Of a DNA stretch of 59,886 nt, positions 16,917 to 26,100 are shown piece after piece. Positions within the stretch are counted from its first letter, which is position 1, and each line of letters starts with the position of its first letter. The translations under genes and the position numbers were made by a program. The notes beneath the pieces were generated by a model. It was given only the letters and a program-made list of their open reading frames with translations. It made no database searches and was not told where the DNA came from. This DNA is from Actinacidiphila acididurans (GTDB lineage: Bacteria; Actinomycetota; Actinomycetes; Streptomycetales; Streptomycetaceae): positions 1 to 59,886 of the forward strand of contig NZ_JADKYB010000036.1 of the NCBI RefSeq assembly GCF_016918855.1, in the 5' to 3' direction.

Positions 16917-17486
16917 GTGCACTCATCTGACCGCCGCGCCGCGGCCGACGGACCGGACCCGGATACGGACGCGGACCAGGACGCGGAGTTCAGCCTGTTC
17001 GTGGCCGCCCGCTGGCGTGCGCTGACCCACACCGCGTACCTGCTCACCGGCGACTTCCACGAGGCGGAGGACCTGGTGCAGAGCACGCTGGTGAAGGTCT
17101 TCCCCCACTGGCGGCGGGTGCGCCCGGAGACCGCCGAGCAGTACGTGCGGCGGGCGCTGGTGAACACCAACCGCAGCCGGTACCGCAGACGCCGGGTGGT
17201 GCACCTGCTGCTCCCGTCGCTGCCCGACACCCCCGCGACGCGCGGTCCGGCGGCCGGCGACGACCGGGACGCCCTGCTGCGGGCACTGGCCGACCTGCCG
17301 GAGCGGCAGCGCGCGGTGGTGGTGCTGCGCTACTGGGACGATCTGGCGGCCGAGGAGGTGGCGGCGACGCTCGGCTGCTCGGTGGGCACCGTGAAGAGCC
17401 AGGCGTCGCGTGCGCTGGCCAAGCTGCGCGCCCATCCCGCCCTCGCCGACCACCCGCTGCCCAGCGGCCTTGGAGACCCGCGATGA
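16917..17486 (+). CDS. ECF RNA polymerase sigma factor, SigE family
   Basis: This is a 189-aa sigma-70-family protein made of region 2 and region 4 only. Region 2 spans about residues 22-90 (FSLFVAARWRALTHTAYLLT then EAEDLVQSTLVKVF). Region 4 spans about 120-178, with LPERQRAVVVLRYWDDL and the HTH VAATLGCSVGTVKSQ. The SLFVAARW start and the YLLTGD motif are typical of the Streptomyces SigE-type group. GTG 16917 has no near Shine-Dalgarno site; a GACACT box 6 nt upstream would allow a leaderless mRNA. The next gene overlaps the stop by 4 bp (ATGA), the normal arrangement for a sigma and its regulator. Confidence 0.85.
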   Translation: MHSSDRRAAADGPDPDTDADQDAEFSLFVAARWRALTHTAYLLTGDFHEAEDLVQSTLVKVFPHWRRVRPETAEQYVRRALVNTNRSRYRRRRVVHLLLPSLPDTPATRGPAAGDDRDALLRALADLPERQRAVVVLRYWDDLAAEEVAATLGCSVGTVKSQASRALAKLRAHPALADHPLPSGLGDPR

Positions 17487-18268
17487 ACCTTGACCTGGAC
17501 CCGGACGACGAGCCGCGGCTGCGGGCCGCACTCGCCCGCGCGGTCGACGGGTATGTGCCCCCGCCCGCACCCGTGGACCGCGTCCTGGCGGCCGGCCGGG
17601 CCCGCAAGGCGCGCCGCCGCCGGGCCGCCGTACTGGCCGCGGCCGCCTGCGTCCTCGCCGTCGCCGGCCTGACCGTACCGCTGGCCGGACGCGGTGGCGA
17701 CGGACCCGCGCGGCCCCTGCCGTCCCCGGCCGTCCCCACGCCCGAGCACGTCCGGCCACCCGCGGAGCGGCCGGTCACCGTGTCGGCCGGCCACGGCGCG
17801 CTGGACGGCACGACGTGGTCGGTGACCGTGGAGTACTACCCGCAACTGCCGCCGTCCGCCGCGGCCGACTTCCTGTCCGGCGCGTCCGCCGCGGCCGGGA
17901 CCTCGCTGATCTGCCGGCGCATGTTCATCGGCCACGTGCAGATCGACCACCAGGCCGGGCTCTGGGCCGGCTGCACCGAGGTCGACGGCGCCCGGGACCC
18001 GCGGGACGGCGGCGACGAGGGGCTGTGGGGGCTGCACGACAAGGGCACGTCCGGCACCCGACTGTTCGTGGCCGATCCCGGGCCGGGCATCGCCTCCGGC
18101 ACGGTCACCCTGGACGACGGCACGGCGCTGACCGGGCAAACCGTCACCGCCCCAGGCACCACCTACCGGTGCTGGGTGGTGGCCATCCCCGACGGGCGCA
18201 CCATCGTCTCCGTCGACCAGTACGACGCCCGCCACCACCTGGTCAGCCGCGAGACCGAGTGGCGCTGA
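17483..18268 (+). CDS. Membrane sensor, probable anti-sigma partner of the SigE-type factor
   Basis: This is a 261-aa single-pass membrane protein. A short cytosolic N-terminus (residues 1-45, acidic then Arg-rich: RKARRRRAA) precedes one transmembrane helix (about 47-67), a Pro-rich linker and an outer domain (about 95-261). The outer domain carries TTWSVTVEYYPQLP, GLWGLHDKGTSGTRLF and SVDQYDARHHLVSRETEW. It is translationally coupled to the sigma gene by ATGA overlap, and its topology is that of an anti-sigma factor, but no zinc-binding HxxxCxxC motif is present. Its outer domain is a paralogue of the secreted protein at 15967-16740. Confidence 0.75.
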   Translation: MNLDLDPDDEPRLRAALARAVDGYVPPPAPVDRVLAAGRARKARRRRAAVLAAAACVLAVAGLTVPLAGRGGDGPARPLPSPAVPTPEHVRPPAERPVTVSAGHGALDGTTWSVTVEYYPQLPPSAAADFLSGASAAAGTSLICRRMFIGHVQIDHQAGLWAGCTEVDGARDPRDGGDEGLWGLHDKGTSGTRLFVADPGPGIASGTVTLDDGTALTGQTVTAPGTTYRCWVVAIPDGRTIVSVDQYDARHHLVSRETEWR

Positions 18269-18372
18269 GCGGTACCTCGACGGCCGGCGATCCGCTGCCC
18301 GACCCGTCCGTCCCTTGCGCGCCGCAGCTCCTGCTCGAGGCCGTGGCGGGACCGCCCCCGAGGCCGCCGGCT

Positions 18373-18393
18373 CCCGGGCGCCGGGCGCCCGGG
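18373..18393. terminator. Bidirectional hairpin between convergent genes
   Basis: CCCGGGCGCC and GGCGCCCGGG are perfect 10-bp arms separated by one base, in the 184-bp gap between two convergent stop codons. It probably ends transcription from both sides. Confidence 0.6.
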
Positions 18394-18452
18394 CTCCGGG
18401 CTCACGCTCCGGGCCGGTTGCGCGGTCGGTTGCGCAGCCGGCTTCGGGCGGT

Positions 18453-19748
18453 TCACCTGCACGGCAGCCGGTCGGCCGCGTACGGCCGGGGCCGCGGCAT
18501 CGCCTCGGCGCGGCTCTCGTCGGTGACCGGCTCACGGCGGACCGCGACCAGCGCGGCGTCGTCGTTGAGGTTGCCCTGGGTGTGCAGCAGCAGGTCCTCG
18601 CTCAGCAGGGCGACCAGCTCGGCCGGGTCGCAGCCGGGGGTGGCGAGGGCGAGGGCGCGCTCGGCCAGCGGGTAGAACCGGCCGGTGGCGTCGCGGGCCT
18701 CGGTGACGCCGTCGGTGTAGAGGAGCAGCAGGTCGCCGGGGTGGAAGGGGAAGGCGTTGGCCCGGGCGAGGGGGGCCTGCGGCAGGCACACGCCGATCGG
18801 CGGCGCGGGCTGCCGCGGGGACAGGACGCTGACCCGGCCGTCGTGCAGCCGCAGCGGCGCGGGGTGGCCGCTGTTGAGGACCTGGACCAGCGGCGCGTCG
18901 TCCGCCACGTCGAGCAGCGCGGCGGTGATGAAGCACTCCTCGGCGTCCGGCCCCTTGCGGCCGGGCTGGGACAGCCCCCAGCAGACCGCGGCCTCCAGGT
19001 CGGCGTGCAGCGCGGGCAGCGGCAGTTGCCGGTGGGCGGCGCTGCGGAAGGCGCCGAGCAGCAGGTCGGCGTCGTCCACCGCCGTCAGTCCTTTGCCGCG
19101 GACGTCACCGATGAGCAGCCTCGTCCCGGTGTGGCTGCGCTCGGCCGCGTACAGGTCCCCGCCGATGCGGGCCTGGTCGGCAGCCGCCTGGTACGACACC
19201 GCGATCCGCAGCGGGCCGATCCGGTCCGGCAGCGGCTGGAGCACCACCTGCTGGGCCGCCTCCGCGACGGACCGCACCTGTCTGAGCTCCGCGCTGTGCC
19301 GCTCGCGCACCCGGCAGAGAAGCACGATGAACGCCGAGATCACCACCAGCGACACGAGCTGACTGATGTGGTTGCCCGTGCTGATGCTGTTGCGCACCAG
19401 GGCGATGGTCAGCAGGCCCCCGGTGGCCAGCGCGCCGATGGCGGCGGTGAGCCGCGAGCCGCCGAAGGACGCGGTCAGGGCAGGGGCCACCACCAGCAGC
19501 GGACCCAGGTGGATCTGCTGCGGCGAGGCGATGTCGGCCGCCGTGATGATCACGATGAGAGCGAGCGGTATCAGCACCAGGCCCCGGTTCGACTGCCAGG
19601 ACCACGCGGTGTCCGCCTGCGGCCGGGACTGCCCGGTCAGCCGGCGCACCCGTCGCACCCGTCGTCCCTGTCGTGCCCGTCCGTACCCGTACCCGTCTCC
19701 GTGTCCGTGCGTGCCGTGCGGCGCTGAGCGCCGTGGTCCGCTTTCCAT
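18453..19748 (-). CDS. Membrane PP2C-type (SpoIIE) serine phosphatase
   Basis: This is a 431-aa protein. The Arg-rich cytosolic N-terminus is followed by about four hydrophobic helices (about residues 52-150) and a C-terminal PP2C/SpoIIE catalytic domain (about 180-405). The metal-binding motifs are visible: GGDLYAAE, LIGDVRGKGLTAV, LLLYTDGVTEARD and a final NLNDDAALVAV. It should dephosphorylate anti-anti-sigma (STAS) proteins and so act in partner-switching control of a sigma factor, as the family does. ATG 19748 is chosen at the start of the conserved part; the frame remains open far upstream but is antisense-like there. It lies 52 bp after the zinc-ribbon gene on the same strand and probably shares a transcript. 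Confidence 0.85.
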   Translation of the reverse strand: MESGPRRSAPHGTHGHGDGYGYGRARQGRRVRRVRRLTGQSRPQADTAWSWQSNRGLVLIPLALIVIITAADIASPQQIHLGPLLVVAPALTASFGGSRLTAAIGALATGGLLTIALVRNSISTGNHISQLVSLVVISAFIVLLCRVRERHSAELRQVRSVAEAAQQVVLQPLPDRIGPLRIAVSYQAAADQARIGGDLYAAERSHTGTRLLIGDVRGKGLTAVDDADLLLGAFRSAAHRQLPLPALHADLEAAVCWGLSQPGRKGPDAEECFITAALLDVADDAPLVQVLNSGHPAPLRLHDGRVSVLSPRQPAPPIGVCLPQAPLARANAFPFHPGDLLLLYTDGVTEARDATGRFYPLAERALALATPGCDPAELVALLSEDLLLHTQGNLNDDAALVAVRREPVTDESRAEAMPRPRPYAADRLPCR

Positions 19749-19800
19749 TGTGCGACTCTTGTCCCGTTTCGCACACGCCGGGCAGGGGAATTGTCGCGGT

Positions 19801-20703
19801 TCAGTGCAGACAGATGTGCAGCAGGCACAGGTGCGGCTGGGTGGCGCTCGGCGTCGGGGAGCCCGCGGGCGGCGCGGCGGTGGTGGTGGTGGTCGCGGTC
19901 GGCGTTGGGGCGGGGGAAGCGGGCCGGGCCGAGGTGGTCGCGGTGGTGGGGCCGTCGACGACGGTGCCGTGCGCGGTGCGCCAGGTCGTCGCCGGGGTGC
20001 GCGGAGTGACGGCCGGCGGCGGGAGGTAGGGGCCGCCGGGGGCCGGGGACAGGCGGCCGGCTCCGCCGGGGGCCGGGGACGGAGCGTAGGGGGTGACGGG
20101 GAACGGGCTCGCATGCGTGGGCGCGGCGGCGGGAGGAGCGGTGGCGGCGCCCGAGGACGTGGGGTCGTCCGGCGCCGACGCCGTACGGGGCGCCTTGGCC
20201 GATCCGGCGGACATCGCGCCCACGGTGATCCCGCCGCCGAGCAGTGCGAGCGCGGTCGCCGCCGCGGCCCGGCGCCGCCCGCGCGTCCACCGCGCGACCT
20301 GGAGCCGCCGGCCGGCGCGACCGGTGTGGAGCTCCGGCAGCTCCGACAGCTCGGCCTCGTCCGCGGCGCCGTCATACCCGTCGTCCGAACTGTCCGGGCC
20401 GTCCGGCCCATCCGGGTCCGCGGCCCGCGCCGGCCGCTCCTCGCCGTCGGCCCGGTCCGAGGCGGTCCGCGCCTCGGTGACGGGTTCGGCCTCGGACTTG
20501 GTGGCGGCGTTCCGTTCCACCACCGCAACGGGTCCGAGCCCGACCGCAGCGGCCGGCGCCTCCCCCGTACCGTCCGCTCCCGCGCTCGACCGGCGGGCCC
20601 GCGAGCCGGCGCGGTGCGGGTCTATGTCCGGGGCGTAGGCGCCGCAGTCGGGGCACACCAGCGCACCGTTGAGGATGCGGCGGCATGAGGAGCAGTGGTC
20701 CAT
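19801..20703 (-). CDS. Zinc-ribbon single-pass membrane protein
   Basis: This is a 300-aa protein. The first 25 residues form a zinc ribbon with CxxC pairs (DHCSSCRRILNGALVCPDCG). A long acidic, low-complexity region and an Arg-rich stretch precede one transmembrane helix (about 147-166). The outer part is Pro/Ala/Thr-rich. This architecture, and the opening MDxCxxCxxxLNGALxCPxCG, matches a conserved Streptomyces family that I recall as SCO2400-like, of unknown function. The ATG at 20703 is the only reasonable start. It lies upstream of the PP2C phosphatase on the same strand. Confidence 0.7.
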   Translation of the reverse strand: MDHCSSCRRILNGALVCPDCGAYAPDIDPHRAGSRARRSSAGADGTGEAPAAAVGLGPVAVVERNAATKSEAEPVTEARTASDRADGEERPARAADPDGPDGPDSSDDGYDGAADEAELSELPELHTGRAGRRLQVARWTRGRRRAAAATALALLGGGITVGAMSAGSAKAPRTASAPDDPTSSGAATAPPAAAPTHASPFPVTPYAPSPAPGGAGRLSPAPGGPYLPPPAVTPRTPATTWRTAHGTVVDGPTTATTSARPASPAPTPTATTTTTAAPPAGSPTPSATQPHLCLLHICLH

Positions 20704-20865
20704 TCGCGGTCTTTCTGTGCCGACGGCGCCGCCCCCGGGGCGGCCGCGTACTCACGTTCGCCCGCGACCGGGCAGCCCGAAACGCTAACAGTCACCTCTG
20801 GAGAGATTGCGCGGCACTTGTGGTGCTCTTGCAAAGATCGGGAGGCACAGGCCAATTCGGCCTGG

Positions 20866-21555
20866 TCAGCGGGGAGTTACGGGGCCGGGCGCGGCCCGGT
20901 CGCCGATGTGCGGGGGCGGCGGCAAGTCGGGCGGAAGGAGCGGGTCGGGCTGTGGGGCGCCCCAGGAGGTGTGCAGGGGCAGCACGCCGGCCCACAGGCC
21001 GAGCGCGGCGTCCGGGCCGTCGCCGTCGTCGGGCGGGCCGGTGCGGATCTTGACGGAGGCCTCGTCGAGGGCGAGGGCCAGCAGCGAGGTGGCGGCGAGT
21101 TCCTTGCGGCTGGGCCGCCGGGCGTAGTCCCACTGGCCGGGCGCGGCCTGTTCGGTGAGGCAGCGCAGGCCGGCGAGCTTCTCCTCCGGGTCGGTCACCG
21201 TACGCGGCACTCCGTAGACCATCGCACTGCGGTAGTTGACGCTGTGTTCGAAGACGGAGCGGGCCAGCACCAGGCCGTCCACATGCGTCACGGTCACGCA
21301 GACCGTGGCGCCCGGCGACTCCGCCAGGCTGCGGGCGGCCACCGATCCGTGCAGGTAGAGGGTGTCGCCATCGGTGCCGTAGAGGGTGGGCAGCACGCGG
21401 GGGGCGCCGTCCACCACCACGCCGAGGTGGCACACGAAGCCCGCGGCGAGCACCGCGTCGAGGTCGGCCCGGTCGCGGCCGGCCCGTTCCCGCATCCGGT
21501 GCAGCTGCGTCCGCGGGGTCCGCGGCAGGGGGCGGGAGGGCGGGTCACCGGTCAT
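20866..21555 (-). CDS. Pyridoxamine 5'-phosphate oxidase-family FMN protein
   Basis: This is a 229-aa cytosolic protein with the split-barrel FMN-binding fold. The recognisable blocks are FVCHLGVVVDGAPRVLPTLY at 41-60, LYLHGSVAARSL (about 71-82), VCVTVTHVDGLVLARS (about 90-105) and YRSAMVYGV (about 113-121). These are typical of the nitroreductase-resistance (Nim-like) and general stress members of the family, not of the vitamin B6 enzyme. It has a Pro-rich tail of about 25 residues. ATG 21555 has a GAGG site. It is divergent from the TerD gene across 242 bp. Confidence 0.8.
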   Translation of the reverse strand: MTGDPPSRPLPRTPRTQLHRMRERAGRDRADLDAVLAAGFVCHLGVVVDGAPRVLPTLYGTDGDTLYLHGSVAARSLAESPGATVCVTVTHVDGLVLARSVFEHSVNYRSAMVYGVPRTVTDPEEKLAGLRCLTEQAAPGQWDYARRPSRKELAATSLLALALDEASVKIRTGPPDDGDGPDAALGLWAGVLPLHTSWGAPQPDPLLPPDLPPPPHIGDRAAPGPVTPR

Positions 21556-21797
21556 GACGCCTCATCGTAGAAGCCGCCCGGCAAAAGACAATGGCGCGTT
21601 CGCGGCGGCGGAGGGGAGGCGCCGGGTAATCGGAAGGAAAAACGACGGTACACGGCGGCCCGGTACAGCGTACCGTCAGTAGCGGATTTCGGCGGGTAAT
21701 CGACGGTATCCGACCGGTGCCGGGGGGCATCCGGCAGGCAAGGGGCAGGAAGCAGGACGGGGGCCGCCTCGGTGGTCCCGGGGCCGAAAGAGGATAT

Positions 21798-22331
21798 GTG
21801 AGCACATTCAACAAGGGAATCGGCCGGGTGCAGGTCCAGCTCAGGTGGGACCCGAGCGCCAAGGGTCAGGTGGATCACGACCTGGACCTGGTGGCCGCTA
21901 CCTATTTCGCTGCGGATCCGACGGGGGAACCGGCGTACCTGGTGCACTTCGACAGCAGGTCGCCGGACGGCACGATCTTTCTCGACCACGACAACAGGAC
22001 CGGCAAGGGGCTGGGCGCCGACGAGATCATGACGCTGGAGCCGGGCCGGCTCAGCACGGAGTACGGGCGGGTCGTGGTGGGGGTGGCCATTCAGCAGCGG
22101 GCCGCGCACATCACGTTCGCCGACGTGGCGAATCCCGGGGCGAAGGTCATCGAGGGGTACACACAACTGACCGACGTGGACTTCACGGAGGTGGCCGACG
22201 CCACGGCCGCGACCGTCGGGGAGTTCATCCGCAACCGGTCCGGGGACTGGGAGTTCCGGCGGCTGGTACGCGGGTTCGACACGGACCCGCAGTCGTTCGC
22301 GCGGACGATGGGCAGCCGGCCGGGGGCCTGA
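21798..22331 (+). CDS. TerD-family stress protein
   Basis: This is a 177-aa cytosolic protein of the TerD/TerZ family. These calcium-binding proteins belong to the tellurite-resistance and general stress system. Family landmarks include VQVQLRWDP near the start, DHDLDLVAATYF, DGTIFLDHDN (calcium-site region) and DEIMTLEPGRL. GTG 21798 with AGAGGA just upstream gives a standard length; the frame upstream lacks family sequence. No other ter genes are in the window, so it is an orphan TerD as is common in Streptomyces. Confidence 0.85.
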   Translation: MSTFNKGIGRVQVQLRWDPSAKGQVDHDLDLVAATYFAADPTGEPAYLVHFDSRSPDGTIFLDHDNRTGKGLGADEIMTLEPGRLSTEYGRVVVGVAIQQRAAHITFADVANPGAKVIEGYTQLTDVDFTEVADATAATVGEFIRNRSGDWEFRRLVRGFDTDPQSFARTMGSRPGA

Positions 22332-22429
22332 CGGCAGCCCACAGGACCGGCGCCCGGCGGCGGTCCTCCCGCTCGTGGTGAACGGCGTCAATGCCGGGGG
22401 TACGGGGGTGGGGTGGTCATGATGCGTTT

Positions 22430-23059
22430 ATGATCACTCTCACCTATTCCGCGGCGTTCATCACCTTCTTCTCGGTGATCGGGCCGCCCAAGGTGTTGCT
22501 GGCCTTTGCGGCAATCGCCAGGCATCACGAGCAGCGGCAGCTTCAGGCCATTGCGGTGGTGTCGTCGGGTGTGGCCGTGGTGGTGGGAGTGGTGGCCGGG
22601 ATCACGGCGCCGTGGCTGCTGGAGTTGTTCCATATTTCAACGGCGGCGCTGGCGCTGGCCGGTGGGGTGATCTTCTTTCTTTATGCCGTGGGATTGGTGC
22701 TGGGCATTCACGTCGGGGTGAGCGGCGAGGAGGGGGAGCCGCCGGATCTGTCCAGCGGCGTACGGGAACTGCTGATGCCGTACGTCGTCAGCCCGCTGGC
22801 GCTGACGGCCGTGCTGATCGAGGCGGCCGAACGGAACGCGTGGAGCTGGCGGTCGACCGTGGTGGGGGCGTACGTGTCGGTGATCGCGGTGGATCTGGTG
22901 TGCGTGCTGCTGCTCGGGACGCTGCTGCGGCGTACGCATCACACGCTCATCGAATTGCTCGCCCGGCTGATCGGGCTGCTGCTCGCGGCGGTCGGTGTGG
23001 AGCTCGTGCTGGGCGGGCTGTTCGAACTGGGGGTGCGCTCGCTGGGCAAGCGCGGCTGA
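22430..23059 (+). CDS. MarC-family integral membrane protein
   Basis: This is a 209-aa polytopic membrane protein with six predicted hydrophobic helices. The opening segment FITFFSVIGPPKVLLAFAAI and the middle segment LLMPYVVSPLALTAVLI carry the two Pro-containing half-repeats of the MarC (UPF0056) family, whose function is not established. The ATG at 22430 opens directly into the first helix; no clear ribosome-binding site precedes it. Transcription ends at the perfect terminator immediately downstream. Confidence 0.85.
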   Translation: MITLTYSAAFITFFSVIGPPKVLLAFAAIARHHEQRQLQAIAVVSSGVAVVVGVVAGITAPWLLELFHISTAALALAGGVIFFLYAVGLVLGIHVGVSGEEGEPPDLSSGVRELLMPYVVSPLALTAVLIEAAERNAWSWRSTVVGAYVSVIAVDLVCVLLLGTLLRRTHHTLIELLARLIGLLLAAVGVELVLGGLFELGVRSLGKRG

Positions 23060-23079
23060 GGCCGCGCCGGGCGCCGAAG

Positions 23080-23111
23080 CGGACGGCCCGCCGGGGTTCC
23101 GGCGGGCCGTC
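23080..23111. terminator. Perfect intrinsic terminator between convergent genes
   Basis: GGACGGCCCGCCGG (23080-23093), loop GGTT, CCGGCGGGCCGTCC (23098-23111), then a T-rich run TGGTGTTTGTT. The stem is 14 perfect base pairs and the T-tract favours termination of the plus-strand MarC transcript; the hairpin can also serve the converging gene. Confidence 0.9.
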
Positions 23112-23136
23112 CTGGTGTTTGTTCGTCAGGTGCGGG

Positions 23137-26100
23137 TCAGTCGGTGTCGGAGCCGGGGATGGCGGCGCCGGGCACCTGGTTCGGGGCGTAGATCTTGGTG
23201 TCGCCGGGGTAGGGCTTGGTCCAGCCGGTCGCCTCGTACCAGCTGAAGCGGTTCATCTGCTCCGGCGGCGCGGTGTCGACCTTGGCGTTGTTCCCGACGA
23301 ACGGCTGCGACGCCTTCCAGGTCTGCCACTGCGCGGCCACGTTCTGCTCCGCGGAGGGGACCGCGGCCGTGGTCGGCGCGGGTGCCGCGGTCGGGCTCTG
23401 CGCCGCCGGGGTGTCGGCGCCGCACGACGGCGGGGTGGACAGGCCCAGGGTCAGCGACGTGCGGTTGGGCACCACGTTGAACGGCGTGTAGTCGGGCGTG
23501 TCGGTGAACGCCCCGCTCATCGGGCTGGCCGCGGCGTCCACCTGGTTGAGCGGGTGGATGCCGAGGATCTGCTCGATGGTGCGCATCATGGTGGCCTGGG
23601 AGTAGTAGTGGCTGTCCACGGTCCCGTGCTGGGCCCAGGGGCTGATGACCTGGATCGGGGCCCGGTGCCCGTCGACGTGGTCGACGCCGGCCTGGGCGTC
23701 GTCCTCGACGACGAAGATCGCCGACTGCTTCCAGTACTTGCTGTGCGAGATGGTGTCGACCAGCTTGCCGAGGGCCAGGTCGTTGTCCGCGACCTGGGCG
23801 GGCCCGGTGACAGGGCCGCCGGTGTGGTTGTCGGGCAGCCACATCATGTTCAGGTTCGCAGGGCCGTTCTTCTCGAAGTCCTGCTTCCAGATCTGGTACC
23901 GGTAGTTGTCCGGGATGGCCAGGTCGCCGCCGGGGAAGTCGTGCACCGAGATGGCGTCGAGCGAGGGGATGTCCACGTTCGAGTACATCGGGTACGCGGT
24001 GGTCGCCGTGGGGTCGGCCGCCATGTTCTTGCTGTCGCAGTACAGGTTCTGCCAGGACGCCGCGGCCGGCTTGTTGTTGGACTGCATCTGGTACTCGCCG
24101 AAGTCCCGCGCCGTCTTGCCGGCCGCCTCGGCACCGGTCCAGATGAACCCGGACGCCTGGTGGCCCAGGACGTCGTTGTAGCTGTCGTAGCTGCGCTGGT
24201 ACTCGCCGGCGGTGGACTCGGTGTACTCCGGGTCGTCGGCCTGCATCAGCCAGCTGTGCCCCTCGGCCGAGTTCGTCGCCGGGTCGTAGAAGTTGTCGTA
24301 CAGCCCGAACTGCGTGGCCAGCGCGTGCTGGTTCGGCGTCACGTTCGCGCCGTAGTCGGTCAGCGACGGGTCCCCGTTGCCCTGCGGCATGTCGCCGTAG
24401 ACCTGGTCGTAGGTCCGGTTCTCCTTGACGACCAGGTACACGTACTTGATCGTCGACGGGTCACCGATCTTCACCGGGACCGGCACCGGCGCCACGTCGG
24501 GGTTGCCGTTGCTCTGCTTGACCGAGTTGCCGATCCAGCCGTTCTGGGCGAACACCTTGGCGGTGTAACCCTTGATGGCACTGTCGCTGGGCAGGGCGAA
24601 CCGCGTCAGGCTCGAGGTCGTGTCGTGGCTGTTGTGCCTGCTGGTGTTGCGCAGGGCGTCGATGCCGCGGGTGTTGGAGACCACCACGTCGTCGCCGGAA
24701 GTGGCGATCTCCGCGGGGTAGTAGTCGGTCGGGAGCAGGCCGACGTAGGCGACCGGCTCACGCGCGGACGTGTACTTGTAGACGGCCACGGCGTTGGCCC
24801 GGCCGAGCGTCACCAGCAGGTGGCCGTCGTCGGTGAGCGTCACCGCGTTCGGGTCGTAACCGACCGAGGCGTCCGGCCACGGCTGCGTCGCGATGGTCTG
24901 CACGACCTTGTCGCTGGCGCTGTCGATGACGGACACCGTGTTGCCGTTCGTGTTGGTGACGAACACCGCGCCGTTCTTCGCGTACACCGCGGTCGGGTGC
25001 AGGCCGACGTCAATGCTCGCCGCGGCGGCGGTCGGGTTCGCCAGGTCGATCACGCTGACCGTGCCGGTGGTGCTGCCCGCGTTCGGATCGGCCGGCACCG
25101 CGGTGCCGTAGGAGTTCTGCGTGGCCTCGGCCGGGGCGGTCGAGTCGCTGATGTCCCAGTCGCTGAGCTGGAGGAGCGGGTCGCCGTAGTTCGCGGTGAC
25201 GTTCAGCCGGTAGTAGCTGTACGCGGTGGTGTTGCTGAAGGTGTAGCTCTTGGTGATGTACCGCGAGTCGAAACGCTGCCCCGTGCGCTTGTCCAGATCG
25301 GTCCAGGTGCTGCCGTCGTTCGACCCCTGCAGGGTGAAGTCCTTGGGGTCGCGGCCCGGCGAGTCGTTGGCGGAGGTGAGCGAGTACTGCACCACCGCCT
25401 CGGGCTTGGCCAGTTGGTAGGTCGCCCAGCCGGTCGGGCTGTGGGCCAGCCACTTGGTCGACGGGTCGTGGTCCTTGAGGTTCACGGCGATCTCGTTGGG
25501 CGGGTTCTGATCGCTCGCGGTGACCGTGTTGACCTGGTCGAGCAGGCTGCCGGGCATGGGCTTGGCCGGGCGGCCGCCCTCGTTGCTGACGTAGAGCTTG
25601 GACCCGACCTGGACCATGCCCCGCGGGGCGGTGCCCACGGCCCAGCTCTGTCCGACGGCCCCGGTGGCCGTGTCGATGGCCACCACGCGGTTCTGGCCGT
25701 TGACGGCGGCGTACGCGGTCCTGCCGTCGGCCGAGAACACCGGCGCGGCCGACAGCGCGTGCTTCGAGCCCTGCGCGGGAATGCTGATGTTCGTCGGGTT
25801 CGCGAGGCTGCCGTCCGCGTTCACGGTGAACTTGGTGTAGCCATCGGTCCGGCCCAGCCACAGCTGCGAGCCGTCGGGCGAATACGTCGGGCCTTCCTGA
25901 CCCACGTCGCCGCCGTTGATCCGCAGATCCGACTGCGCGTTGCCGCCGACGTACTGCTGGACCTTGTAGGTCTTCAGGTCCACGATGGCGAGCACCTGCC
26001 CGCCGTCGGTGAGCGAGGCCGCGAGGTGCGTGCCGTCCGGGCTCACCGAGGACGACATGATCTTGCCGTTCGGGATGACCAGACGCTGGCCGATCGGCTT

